Positions 7,321-15,886 of a stretch of DNA of 64,000 nt are shown here, one piece after another (position 1 is the stretch's first letter; each line of letters opens with the position of its first letter). The notes below the pieces were generated by a model that was not told where the DNA came from, ran no database searches, and was given only the letters and a program-made list of their open reading frames with translations. The position numbers and the translations under genes were made by a program. The DNA comes from an uncultured Anaerolineae bacterium (GTDB taxonomy: Bacteria; Chloroflexota; Anaerolineae; Promineifilales; Promineifilaceae), in NCBI GenBank assembly GCA_905479495.1, contig CAJQMR010000004.1:62001-126000 (forward strand), in the 5' to 3' direction.

Positions 7321-8610
7321 CTACTCAAACTTCACATCCAACAGATGCGTTGAACACGAGATACACGGATCGTACGCCCGTACCAACATTTCCAGTGAAT
7401 GTGTAATCTGCTCCTGCGTTCTGTCCAGAATCTTTGGCACCATGGCCTTCATATCCAGTTCAATGTTCGCCAGATTTTGCCCAGTGGGAATAATGCAGTT
7501 GGACCCTACCATCACGCCATCCTCGATAATGTAATGATGGAACAACGTCCCGCGCGGCACCTCGCATGCGCCAACACCTTCACCACTCTGGCGCGTCGGC
7601 GCGGCTGGTTCTTCCCAGGCAATTTCCCGCTGCAACAACACATCAATCAGCTGAATCGCTTCTTCCACGCAGTGAGCAATTTCCACCACCTGGGCCACTG
7701 TGATCAGGTAAGGATTGGTTGCTTTTGGCTTCAGGCCCAGCCCATTGGCCACTTGCTGCGCGACAGGATGTAGCAGGTCATGGTTGACGTTAAACCGCGC
7801 CAACGCCCCCACCATGTAAGAATCACGCTGGTTTTGTGTATGCTTTGCCGAAGAGTGTGGCACCAAATATTCATTGGTCACCGACTTATAGGCCGAGGCT
7901 GGCCAGCGGCCACCATCCGTGCTCACAATATCACCATCAATAAAACCGTACACCCCATCATCGCGACGCAGCGCAATGTACTCTGTCTCCCGTTCAAATT
8001 GGGGTAACTTAAGCGTTTGGAATAAATCGGCCGTAGCCACCACGTCAGCACGCATCGCCTCAAATCGTTCGCGCAGTGCATACAGTTCGTTTGCCGTGGG
8101 GAAGTGAGAAAAACCACCCACCACCATAGCAATGGGATGGGTATGCCGCCCAGCGATTACCTGGCATAAGTCGCCTGCCAGCTTTTTCATGCGCAATGCC
8201 CGCAGCACCACATCTGGCGCAGTTGTCGCTAAGGGAATGACGCTAGCTGCACCCAAAAAATCAGGCGCAACCAACATGTAGGCGTGCAAAATATGGCTGT
8301 CGAGCATTTCGCCCAAAAAGTTCAGGCGGCGTAGCAGTTGGGTCTGTTCACTTAGTTCCACACCGAGCGCAGCTTCAGAAGCCCGCAGCGAGGCAGTCGC
8401 ATGGCCCACGGCGCAAATCCCGCAAATCCGCGACGTAATATGGGAAGCATCCTGATAAGATTTGCCGCGCAGCATCGCCTCAAAGAAGCGGGGTGTTTCC
8501 ACAATTTGCAGATCGCACTGTTTCAGCTGGCCATTAACCACATCCACCACGATGTTGCCATGTCCTTCCACGCGTGTCAGATGATGAACATTTACTTTTA
8601 CATTAGACAT
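7321..8610 (-). CDS. hydA: NiFe hydrogenase group 3b, alpha (large) subunit
   Basis: A 429-residue subunit that carries the NiFe centre. R61-I-C63-G-I-C66-AVG-H70 is the N-terminal nickel motif. The C-terminal motif is DPC416ISC419STH, followed by LLDVKFE, which the maturation protease should remove after His422. Both motifs have plain Cys, so it is not a selenoprotein. Length and gene order (beta, gamma, delta, alpha) fit the soluble NADP-linked sulfhydrogenase type that takes up or releases H2 in the cytoplasm. It overlaps the delta gene by 8 bases. No ACGGCCGT copy falls inside it. Confidence 0.95.
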   Translation of the reverse strand: MSNVKVNVHHLTRVEGHGNIVVDVVNGQLKQCDLQIVETPRFFEAMLRGKSYQDASHITSRICGICAVGHATASLRASEAALGVELSEQTQLLRRLNFLGEMLDSHILHAYMLVAPDFLGAASVIPLATTAPDVVLRALRMKKLAGDLCQVIAGRHTHPIAMVVGGFSHFPTANELYALRERFEAMRADVVATADLFQTLKLPQFERETEYIALRRDDGVYGFIDGDIVSTDGGRWPASAYKSVTNEYLVPHSSAKHTQNQRDSYMVGALARFNVNHDLLHPVAQQVANGLGLKPKATNPYLITVAQVVEIAHCVEEAIQLIDVLLQREIAWEEPAAPTRQSGEGVGACEVPRGTLFHHYIIEDGVMVGSNCIIPTGQNLANIELDMKAMVPKILDRTQEQITHSLEMLVRAYDPCISCSTHLLDVKFE

Positions 8611-9382
8611 TAGCCATTTCCTCTTCCAGCTCCAGCACCTTTTGGTTGGTTAAAAAGAGACTCATCTTTTCTTCAATCTCGGTCCGATTTACACCCCGAT
8701 CCGCCAACATTTCCACGAAAGAATCTATATTGGGGGCAGAAACCGTCCCGCGACAGCCTTCACACCCGTAGCCATAAGCCGGACAAACAGCATCACAACC
8801 CGCCCGGGTAATAGGACCAAGGCAAATCTGGCCGCGCTCGTAAACACAAATGGTTTCATGCAGCTTGCATTCAATGCACATTGGGTAGTCGGGCAGCTTG
8901 GGCTGGCGGCCTTGCAGTAAAACGGTAACAACACGCACAAACTCTTCCCGGTCAATGGGACAGCCAGGAATTACGGCATCTACCTGGATAACCTGGTCGA
9001 TGGCTCGCGCCGGATAAGTTTCGTACCATTCCGCCTTATCACCATAGACGTATTCACGCACATCTTGCAGCGGCTGCCTATTGCGAATGGCATTAATCCC
9101 ACCAAGATGGGCACAGGCTCCCAGGGCAATGACGTAAACGGCCGTTTCCCGTATCCGCCTCAATCTTTCTTCATCACTCGGGCGCGTACACGATCCCTCA
9201 ATAATTGCAATCTGGTAATCCTCGCTGCGCGCACTCGTTGCCTCACGAAATTCAACAATGTTAATCACCTTCAGCAGCTCTGGATGGGTTTGCAGCGCAT
9301 CCAAAACGGTCAGCTGGCATCCTTCACAACTGGTAAAATCAAAAAAGGCCACACGCGGCAGGCCATTTGTCGATGCGTTCAC
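8603..9382 (-). CDS. hydD: NiFe hydrogenase group 3b, delta (small) subunit
   Basis: A 259-residue small subunit with iron-sulfur clusters. C19xxC22 in DFTSCEGCQL starts the proximal cluster ligands; EGSCT, LGACAH and IPGCP follow, and the C-terminal half has two more Cys groups (MCIECKLHETIC and CDAVCPAYGYGCEGC). It passes electrons from the NiFe site to the beta and gamma subunits. The GTG at 9382 follows GGAGG and overlaps the gamma stop as GTGA. Longer frames upstream would run far into the gamma gene. Confidence 0.93.
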   Translation of the reverse strand: MNASTNGLPRVAFFDFTSCEGCQLTVLDALQTHPELLKVINIVEFREATSARSEDYQIAIIEGSCTRPSDEERLRRIRETAVYVIALGACAHLGGINAIRNRQPLQDVREYVYGDKAEWYETYPARAIDQVIQVDAVIPGCPIDREEFVRVVTVLLQGRQPKLPDYPMCIECKLHETICVYERGQICLGPITRAGCDAVCPAYGYGCEGCRGTVSAPNIDSFVEMLADRGVNRTEIEEKMSLFLTNQKVLELEEEMANV

Positions 9383-10230
9383 AATGCTTCCTCCAGATTT
9401 TTGATTTCCGTGTAAGAAAGGGAGGGCCCATCCAAACAGGCATAAATATGGTTGATCTGGCAGTGACCACATTTGCCCACACCACATTTCATGTGTCTTT
9501 CAAAGCTCAGCCAAATATCATGTTCAGCAACGCCCAGCCCGATTAAATCATCCAGGATAAATTTGTACATGATCGGTGGTCCACAGACGATGGCCGTTGT
9601 GTTATGCGGATTGAGAGCGACGTTATCGAGCAGGCTGTTTACAAACCCCACGCACCCATGCCAATTTTCATCACCACAATCAACCGTCGTGTACATCTCC
9701 ACATCATCCATCCAGTTGAATGCGTTAACTTCGTCCCGGAAAAGCATTTCCCTTGGGGATCTGGCTCCATACAAAATAATGAGGCGATTATATTTTTCGC
9801 GATGGCTCATCGCTTCGTAAATTACCGAACGAAGCGGGGCCAACCCCAAACCACCCGCAATAAAAAGCACATCTTTGCCTCGGAATCGCTCCATCGGGAA
9901 ACCACGTCCAAACGGGCCACGAATCCCCAACGTGTCGCCAACCTGCAGCGCGTGCATCTTACCGGTCAGATTACCCACATTGCGCACGCAAAGTTCAAAA
10001 CTGCTGCCGCTGCGGCTGGGTGCCGAACAAATGCTGATCGGGGCTTCACCAACGCCAAACAGGGACACCTGCACAAATTGGCCCGGATCGTGATCCAGAG
10101 TAAGTCCATACGGTAATTCAATCGTATACAGTTTTTCTAGCTCAGTGAGAGTGCGTACGGCCGTTATCTTGGCTGGCACCGGCATGTAAATCGACGGCGA
10201 CTCCCGCACTTCCTGCAATAACGTTTTCAT
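9379..10230 (-). CDS. hydG: NiFe hydrogenase group 3b, gamma subunit (FAD/NAD(P) reductase)
   Basis: A 283-residue ferredoxin-NADP reductase-like subunit. The FAD part is in the first 110 residues (ICSAPS, GDTLGIRGPFGRGF), the nucleotide site is at FIAGGLGLAPLRS, and a C-terminal 2Fe-2S binding stretch has MKCGVGKCGHC followed by a last Cys in YACLDGP. It should exchange electrons with NAD(P)H. ATG at 10230 has GGAG at 7 bases, which makes it overlap the beta gene by 89 bases in another frame. It ends in the GTGA overlap with hydD. Confidence 0.92.
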   Translation of the reverse strand: MKTLLQEVRESPSIYMPVPAKITAVRTLTELEKLYTIELPYGLTLDHDPGQFVQVSLFGVGEAPISICSAPSRSGSSFELCVRNVGNLTGKMHALQVGDTLGIRGPFGRGFPMERFRGKDVLFIAGGLGLAPLRSVIYEAMSHREKYNRLIILYGARSPREMLFRDEVNAFNWMDDVEMYTTVDCGDENWHGCVGFVNSLLDNVALNPHNTTAIVCGPPIMYKFILDDLIGLGVAEHDIWLSFERHMKCGVGKCGHCQINHIYACLDGPSLSYTEIKNLEEAL

Positions 10231-11296
10231 GAATCAACTCCAATTCGCTTTCGGGAACAAATTGCTCCACAGCTTGCTCTTGATACAAAGCATTTAAAAC
10301 TTCGATAGGTGTGATATTAACCAAGCACGTTTCGCCACACCGACCACAGCCTACGCAGCCTAGCAGCCCGTAGGCGTCATGCATATATTTTCCCTTACGC
10401 ATAAAACGGTGTCGCTGCCGCGACATCCGCGCTTCACGGAAATTATGCCCACCCGCTACCAGGGCAAACGTTGTTGCCTGGCAAGAATCCCAGTGGCGTG
10501 TTCGCTGCCCTTCTGTTTGCATCAAATTCGCTTCATCGACCACATTGAAGCACACGCAAGTTGGGCAAACCTGGGTACACATACCACAAACCAGACACTT
10601 ATCACCAATCTCTTGCCAAAGTTCACTGTTGTACTGCTCACGCAGCAAATCGTTTAACTCCTCAACAGCAAAATTGAGCCGTTTGCGAAAAACTTCCTGC
10701 TTATCAACGATTGCAGTCTCGTAAATTTGTTGCCAGGCAGGCGAATATTCCTCCACGAACGCATCAGCAATCAAGGATTCGCCCTTTGCTGTATTGACGT
10801 GTACGCCATAGGCATCACCCAAATCCGTTAGATGAAGATCGGCTGCTTCCGGCAAATGGGATGTACCCATATCGTGGCAGTAGGCATGTTCTGAACAGGG
10901 GGACAGGCATTCGATACTGATAAGGTAAATATCTTCCCGGCGGGCACGATAATGCTGATCGGTAAACCCTTGGCTAAAAATTTGGTCAAATAATCGGGTT
11001 GCCTGCACATCACAGGTATGAATACCAAAAATAACGGTTGGCTCTGTCTCAATGACAGCCTGAATGTGACTGCCATCTAAATGATAGTTGAGTAAAGTTT
11101 CCTGCTGAGGAAAAAGATATTTCTTTGGCGGCACACAGGTCGTCGGATAATCCAATGCCATTTGTGCAGCCGTTTCAACTTCCCCAAAAACAAACTTGCC
11201 ATGTTTTGGTTTGGGGCCTACAACACGAAAACGTCTACGCAACCGTTGAACCCATTCGTTCAAGGCGGTTTTGGGAATCGTTTTCATTCCATACAT
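10142..11296 (-). CDS. hydB: NiFe hydrogenase group 3b, beta subunit (4Fe-4S ferredoxin type)
   Basis: A 384-residue protein with a long N-terminal domain and two C-terminal 4Fe-4S motifs: CLVCGMCTQVCPTC and CVGCGRCGETC. Further Cys occur at HTCDVQA and CLSPCSEHAYC, as in other beta subunits of group 3b. It links the delta and gamma subunits in the electron path. ATG at 11296 has GGGAG upstream. It is the first gene of the operon, below two Rex-type operators. Its last about 30 codons overlap the gamma gene; the tail (ASQDNGRTHSH) is not conserved-looking, so a C-terminal extension or a lost upstream stop is possible. Confidence 0.9.
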   Translation of the reverse strand: MYGMKTIPKTALNEWVQRLRRRFRVVGPKPKHGKFVFGEVETAAQMALDYPTTCVPPKKYLFPQQETLLNYHLDGSHIQAVIETEPTVIFGIHTCDVQATRLFDQIFSQGFTDQHYRARREDIYLISIECLSPCSEHAYCHDMGTSHLPEAADLHLTDLGDAYGVHVNTAKGESLIADAFVEEYSPAWQQIYETAIVDKQEVFRKRLNFAVEELNDLLREQYNSELWQEIGDKCLVCGMCTQVCPTCVCFNVVDEANLMQTEGQRTRHWDSCQATTFALVAGGHNFREARMSRQRHRFMRKGKYMHDAYGLLGCVGCGRCGETCLVNITPIEVLNALYQEQAVEQFVPESELELIHENVIAGSAGVAVDLHAGASQDNGRTHSH

Positions 11297-11370
11297 TGAT
11301 AAACTCCCTTCTGTGATAATTCGTAAAGAACAGTAAAAGTGAGCACGAAGTGGGCAGTGCTACCCACCTA

Positions 11371-11416
11371 TTGTGAAATAATGCACAATCCCGCCATATT
11401 GTGCATTATTTCACAA
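11371..11416. promoter_or_regulatory. Two Rex-type operators upstream of hydB
   Basis: TTGTGAAATAATGCACAA (11371-11388) and its inverse TTGTGCATTATTTCACAA (11399-11416) each fit the 18-base Rex pattern TTGTGAA-n4-TTCACAA with one changed position per site. Rex represses at low NADH/NAD+, which suits an NAD(P)-linked hydrogenase. The pair also forms one large inverted repeat, so a terminator-like reading is possible, but no T run follows. Confidence 0.65.
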
Positions 11417-11514
11417 TAAGATTTCAATGATCATCCTCCAAAAAGAAAGTGACCATTGTCATGGCTCAAATTGAACCGTTTTGGTATGGCCAAAGTACAA
11501 ACAAATCGTTGATC

Positions 11515-11568
11515 GTAGCCGCAGTTTCTTGCTGTGCTCCAGATGCGCGATAAGAAATCGCGGCTACC
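11515..11568. repeat. Imperfect copy of the 75-127 inverted repeat
   Basis: GTAGCCGCAGTTTCTTGC... and the arm ending in ...TAAGAAATCGCGGCTAC match the first inverted repeat of the window with several changes. It lies between the hydrogenase control region and the end of the M50 gene. Confidence 0.75.
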
Positions 11569-11595
11569 TATCTGACAAAACTGGCTTGTTTGGAC

Positions 11596-13305
11596 TTAGT
11601 CGGCTGTTTCCAGAATGTGGATTGATTCGAGGGCCAGGAGACGCAGCTCTTCTTCGGGGTCTAAAGCAAGGAGGGTCTGGTAGTCGGCAATGGCCGCAGC
11701 ATAATTGCCTAGCTGTGTGTAAGCGGCGGCTCTATACATGTAAATAGAGGGGAAGGTTTTGGGGTGCATCTCAATCACACGATTGAAATCAGCAACGGCC
11801 GTTTCATACTCACCTAGCGACATCCAGGCATCACCCCGTCCCCAATACGCCTGAGCAAACTGGTTATCCAGGCGAATAGCACGATCGAAATCGGGAATAG
11901 CGGCCTCAAACTCACCAGAGTCTAAATGGACTACCCCCTGTTGATACGCTTCAACCGCCCGATCGGGAAACAATGTTTGCCACCCCAACCCGAGCAGCAA
12001 CCCCACCACAACAATCAACACCAGGCGCACCATCCCGCGAGCAGATGCGGCAAAAAACGGCCGTTTTTGCGTCAATGTTGACTGCATCGACTCTGGTAGT
12101 GCGGGTACCGGGGTGACGTTAATCAGCTCAGCCAATATTTCATTGAGCAGCCGAGTTTCCATGGCCACGCTGCCTAAATCAACTGAACGGTCTAGCAGTT
12201 GCAGACTGTGGACTGCGGCCGTTTTGGCCAGAGCCAATTCGCCCTGTTGCAGCAATATCTGAGACCGAACGCGCAGCAAAACCTGCTCCACTTCGAGGGC
12301 CAACGCATTATACTGCTCTGGTCGGATAAGCTTCAGCCACGCTTCCGCCTGGGGTAAATCATCAGCATAACGAGCCGCAAAATAGGCTGCGCTGGCAAAA
12401 ATAGAAGGAGCTCGTTGAGTTGGGGGGCGCTGTTGCAGTAAGGTAAGGGTCGTGTTTAGAAAAACGGCCGCATCTTCAATCTCTCCCTGGTCCAATGCCT
12501 GCACATGGGCAATGTAATAGCCCACCAAGGCTTCGTTGCTTTCCGGCGGGGCTTCCAGGGCACGCCTGACAAAATCAGGGTCCAAGGCTGCTGGTGATAC
12601 ACCTCGGAGGGAAGCCTCTACGAGATTCGCCAGCGCCAGTTGGTCGGCCAGCCGCTCCCCGCCACGCCAAAGCTGCCAAATGCGAGAAGCATCTGTGTAA
12701 ATGTTGCCAATTTTTTGAGGAACGGCCGTTGCTGGCAACATCATCACCGCTGCCAATAACAGCCAGAGCAGCGCCAAGCCCCAGCCGTATGAAATTGATT
12801 GATCGCGCAAAAAATAATTGACCCCCAACACCAGGCACATCTGGCCCAATGTGGCCAAGGGACCACCCGCCAGTATCCCCATGCGTGCCAACCGGTGGTC
12901 GCCAAAGGTCAGCGGCACAGAGAGCGCCCGCCCCTGCCACTGCACGATGTTGTTGTTAATCAGGCTAAGGTGCAGCCCGTTGGCCTGCCGCGCCACCCGC
13001 AAAGGACCAAAAGTCACCAAAACAAAACGAAAACCAACCAGTTTCCCCGCCAGCAGATGACCCAATTCATGCCAAACAACAGACAAAAACAAGGCCAGGG
13101 GAAATAGCAAAAGCGTGCTCAAGATGAGAACGGCCGTTGATGGCACAACAAAATTAGGTCGCGGCGCACGCAGCACCAGCGGCAACAACAACGCCATACT
13201 GACAATCATGATAACCGAGCCCATGAATTGTTGACCCCGCTGTTGGCGTTTTTGTTGGCTCGTCAGATTGGCGGCAAATTGTTCTGGCAATACCGTTAGC
13301 TTCAT
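11596..13305 (-). CDS. M50-type membrane metalloprotease with C-terminal TPR repeats
   Basis: A 569-residue membrane protein. H79ELGH83 within VVWHELGHLLAG is the zinc motif of site-2 protease-like enzymes. Hydrophobic helices lie at about 28-46, 56-78, 165-205 and 425-445. The last 120 residues hold three TPR units (VEAYQQGVVHLDSGEFEAA, AQAYWGRGDAWMSLGEYETA, YMYRAAAYTQLGNYAAA) after the last helix. M50 enzymes cut within membranes to release regulators; here the TPR part may present partners. ATG at 13305 is preferred to the TTG start at 13356. The usual second NPDG motif was not found, so a non-proteolytic role is possible. Confidence 0.75.
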   Translation of the reverse strand: MKLTVLPEQFAANLTSQQKRQQRGQQFMGSVIMIVSMALLLPLVLRAPRPNFVVPSTAVLILSTLLLFPLALFLSVVWHELGHLLAGKLVGFRFVLVTFGPLRVARQANGLHLSLINNNIVQWQGRALSVPLTFGDHRLARMGILAGGPLATLGQMCLVLGVNYFLRDQSISYGWGLALLWLLLAAVMMLPATAVPQKIGNIYTDASRIWQLWRGGERLADQLALANLVEASLRGVSPAALDPDFVRRALEAPPESNEALVGYYIAHVQALDQGEIEDAAVFLNTTLTLLQQRPPTQRAPSIFASAAYFAARYADDLPQAEAWLKLIRPEQYNALALEVEQVLLRVRSQILLQQGELALAKTAAVHSLQLLDRSVDLGSVAMETRLLNEILAELINVTPVPALPESMQSTLTQKRPFFAASARGMVRLVLIVVVGLLLGLGWQTLFPDRAVEAYQQGVVHLDSGEFEAAIPDFDRAIRLDNQFAQAYWGRGDAWMSLGEYETAVADFNRVIEMHPKTFPSIYMYRAAAYTQLGNYAAAIADYQTLLALDPEEELRLLALESIHILETAD

Positions 13306-13514
13306 AGCGCAGAAGTATAGCGAGGCAATAAAACAGGCACAACACACCTTGACCAATTAGAACATAAGTGCTAAAATCCTGCCGCTTGCTGAGTGAAATA
13401 ATCTCCTTACCCCATTATTAAATTTAGAGAACGGCCGTTGCCCTGTTGGCAACCCAGAATGAAAAATTTCATCCGACGGGTTTTGAAGATTAACCACAGT
13501 TTTGGAGGACTGAT

Positions 13515-13832
13515 ATGCGTGAGCCAAAAGTTGGTATTTATTTAGTTGTGGAATTTGAATGGCCACGGCCGTTTTCACAAGAACATGCCAAAAATGCCCG
13601 AGCACTGCATGATGTGGTGCAAGACAAGGAATGGATCAAGGAAGTGGTCGCAGCCAGTGGTGGATTGGGCGATGGACCTCCTTCGATATGGATTTTTTGG
13701 CTGTCCGATTATGCCGCCTTGGACCGCTTGTTCCGCGACCAGGAAGACCCGGTCAGCCGGGCATACATGGCTTTTTTCAGCCAGATGGCAGTGGTCAAAG
13801 ACAAAATTCGGGAAGAAGTGGCGTTTTTGTAA
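13515..13832 (+). CDS. Conserved-looking hypothetical protein, 105 residues
   Basis: A small soluble acidic protein with no family recognised. It has a beta-strand start (VGIYLVVEFEWP), a helix (EHAKNARALHDVV) and a later WIFWLSDYAALDRLF segment, which resembles the layout of dimeric alpha-beta barrel proteins, but that is a guess. GGAGGACTGAT precedes the ATG. The palindrome ACGGCCGT is read here in the rare Arg-Pro frame (WPRPF). The next gene starts 38 bases later on the same strand. Confidence 0.7.
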   Translation: MREPKVGIYLVVEFEWPRPFSQEHAKNARALHDVVQDKEWIKEVVAASGGLGDGPPSIWIFWLSDYAALDRLFRDQEDPVSRAYMAFFSQMAVVKDKIREEVAFL

Positions 13833-13870
13833 CAACCCAAACGCATAATCACACACAAAGGAAAATTGGG

Positions 13871-14173
13871 ATGGAAATCGATTTGCAACTGGATGCCTAT
13901 CTGAGTCGAACAACGGTTGATGCCGCCGCCGCAGGCTTGCAACTGCTTGATTTTATTACCAGTTTAAGCCAGGGCGTTACCTGGTCATTACAGCGCGGGC
14001 GAATAAATTTTGTGGCCAAACGGCCGTTTTGCACCCTGCATCCTGCCAAAAACCATATCACCTGCCGCATTCCCGACACAAAGACAACCGTTCAGCTCAC
14101 CACACTTTACGATGTAGATGCCACTCTGCAAGAACACATCCGCCAGGCCTACCAGTTGGCCCAACGACACTGA
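13871..14173 (+). CDS. Hypothetical protein, 100 residues
   Basis: Starts at ATG 13871 with AAAGGA upstream; the longer frame from 13631 would run through the preceding gene. The product begins MEIDLQLDAYLSR and has the central stretch SLQRGRINFVAKRPFCTLHP, then TTLYDVDATLQEHIRQAYQLA. The Trp and Phe-rich core with a final helix loosely recalls DUF5655-type domains, but the match is not firm. No signal peptide or membrane segment. Likely co-transcribed with the 105-residue gene before it. Confidence 0.65.
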   Translation: MEIDLQLDAYLSRTTVDAAAAGLQLLDFITSLSQGVTWSLQRGRINFVAKRPFCTLHPAKNHITCRIPDTKTTVQLTTLYDVDATLQEHIRQAYQLAQRH

Positions 14174-14292
14174 CTTTTTCTGGCTTCTGCGGCAAATGAG
14201 TACACATCCAGGCATTTTGGAAACCAATTGTCACAATTTGTGTTACCCTGTAACCAACTCAAATCCAACAGGCAAAATCTCAGGAGGTACCC

Positions 14293-15801
14293 ATGCCTCA
14301 CAACCAGCTATTCTCGGCTGTTCATCAGCTAGCAATTGCCAGCCATGCGTTTTCAGACGTCGATATGGCCCAGCCATTCCATTGGCGCAAGCATGGCGAA
14401 GGCGTACGTCTGGCGCTCATTGGCACCTATCATGAACTGCGTGATCTAGCCGCGACACTGGCCAGCCAGCGCAACCAAGAAGGTCCGCCAAGAACGTTGG
14501 CCCAGCATGTGTTGGGGCAATATCATCTGGGCTACCGTGAACTGCAAGCAACACTGCTAGGCATCAGCGATGAGCAGTTTGAGCAAGAACCAGCGGCGGG
14601 GGAGTGGCCACTGCGCATTATTTTGGAGCACATTGTTGATGCGGAGCGGACTTTTTTCACACTTATTCATTATGGTTTGGCACAGCAACAGGCAGGGACA
14701 GCAGCGCCGTTTCCTTTTCCCCCCGGCGAAGTGGAACGGGTCGCTGGCAGCGAAGAGGATTTCTACGACATCGTAGATAATCAATCGTTGTCAGCCGTGC
14801 AGCAATATTACGATGACTTCCATCAGCGAATTCTCACTGAGCTAACGGCCGTATCGAATGAACATTTTTTAGGCCCCTCGCCCGTTTGGTGGGAGGAAGA
14901 AGTCTATTCTTTGCAGTATCGGGTACATCGTCTGGACGCTCATCTGCGCCAACACCACATCCAAATTGAAAAAACGCTGCTTTGGCTCGACCGCCCAGAA
15001 ACAGAGGCGCGTCGTTTGCTGCGGTTACTGTTCCGCGCTCTGGCCGACGTGGAAAACATCCTTTTAGGCGCGCCAGAATTGGGCAAGGCAGAACGGCAAG
15101 CGCTGGCCCAAACGGTTCAGGAACGAACGGCCGTTATCCAGCAAGTGGTGTCAGATTGTCGTCAATTAGAAACGGCCGTTCACGAAGATGACGTGCAAAC
15201 CATCCAACAGATTATTGCCGCCAAACCAGAGTTAACCACGGCCCTGGGCCAAAATGGCCTGCCGCTGCTGATGAACGCCATGTATCAACGAAAAACGGCC
15301 GTCGTCGAGGCGCTGCTGGCTGCCGGGCCCAAACCAGATATGTTTGCCGCTGCCGCGCTGGGCGATCTGGCTCAACTGCAAGCGCTGGTAGAACGGCATT
15401 CCGGCTACCTCCACATTTTTGCCAAGGATGGTTTCACACCGCTCCAATTGGCTTGTTACTTCAATCAGGAAGCCGCCGCGCTTTGGCTCATTGAGCAAGG
15501 GGCCGACGTGAATGCGGTGGCCAAAAACAAGATAAAAATCGCCCCTATCCACGCCACAGCCACCCACGGGAACCTGACGATTTTGCACGCGCTGCTAGAA
15601 AAAGGGGCAAACGTGAATGCAGCACAGGATGGGGGCTTTACGGCCGTTCACCAAGCCGCCCATCGTAACAATGTGCCTATGGCTCAACTGCTGCTTGAAT
15701 TTGGGGCTGATCCACACCAGCCGGATGCAAAAGGACAATCAGCCCTTCAGCTAGCCCAGGCGGAAGGCAATAATGAGGTTACGGCCGTTCTTGGAGGCTA
15801 A
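14293..15801 (+). CDS. DinB-like domain fused to ankyrin repeats
   Basis: A 502-residue soluble protein. Residues about 75-235 form a DinB-like four-helix bundle: HIVDAERTFFTLI and HRLDAHLRQH provide the usual His residues for a metal. Residues about 290-500 form five or six ankyrin repeats with typical turns such as GADVNAVAKN, GANVNAAQDG and GADPHQPDAKG. DinB-fold enzymes often act on small thiols; ankyrin repeats bind proteins. This pairing in one chain is unusual. GGAGGTACCC precedes the ATG. Four ACGGCCGT copies fall in the ankyrin half, each in the Thr-Ala-Val or a related frame. Confidence 0.8.
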   Translation: MPHNQLFSAVHQLAIASHAFSDVDMAQPFHWRKHGEGVRLALIGTYHELRDLAATLASQRNQEGPPRTLAQHVLGQYHLGYRELQATLLGISDEQFEQEPAAGEWPLRIILEHIVDAERTFFTLIHYGLAQQQAGTAAPFPFPPGEVERVAGSEEDFYDIVDNQSLSAVQQYYDDFHQRILTELTAVSNEHFLGPSPVWWEEEVYSLQYRVHRLDAHLRQHHIQIEKTLLWLDRPETEARRLLRLLFRALADVENILLGAPELGKAERQALAQTVQERTAVIQQVVSDCRQLETAVHEDDVQTIQQIIAAKPELTTALGQNGLPLLMNAMYQRKTAVVEALLAAGPKPDMFAAAALGDLAQLQALVERHSGYLHIFAKDGFTPLQLACYFNQEAAALWLIEQGADVNAVAKNKIKIAPIHATATHGNLTILHALLEKGANVNAAQDGGFTAVHQAAHRNNVPMAQLLLEFGADPHQPDAKGQSALQLAQAEGNNEVTAVLGG

Positions 15802-15805
15802 TAAA

Positions 15806-15886
15806 ATGCAAATTGGACATATCGAACTATTCGTCACCAATCCCGATGGGCATTGGTTTCAACTTGTCAATCCAGAGGTACACTAA
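15806..15886 (+). pseudogene. Remnant of a VOC (glyoxalase-fold) gene, 26 codons
   Basis: ATG at 15806 opens MQIGHIELFVTNPDGHWFQL and ends at VH-stop (15886). The first half looks like the N-terminal strand of a VOC domain, the second like its C-terminal strand (DPDGHWFQL-type), joined without the roughly 100 residues that normally lie between. This points to an internal deletion. Its TAA shares a base with the ATG of the intact VOC gene (TAATG), so it may still be translated as a leader. Confidence 0.6.

Noticed and set aside
7321-8610. Possible selenocysteine in the hydrogenase large subunit
   Set aside because: Both nickel motifs read plain Cys codons and the frame has no internal TGA.
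11371-11416. The hydB upstream inverted repeat as an intrinsic terminator
   Set aside because: A/T-rich arms and no T run in either direction; each half alone fits a Rex operator.
13306-13356. TTG start adding 17 residues to the M50 protein
   Set aside because: The extension is Cys-rich and not membrane-protein-like, and ATG 13305 gives a normal start.
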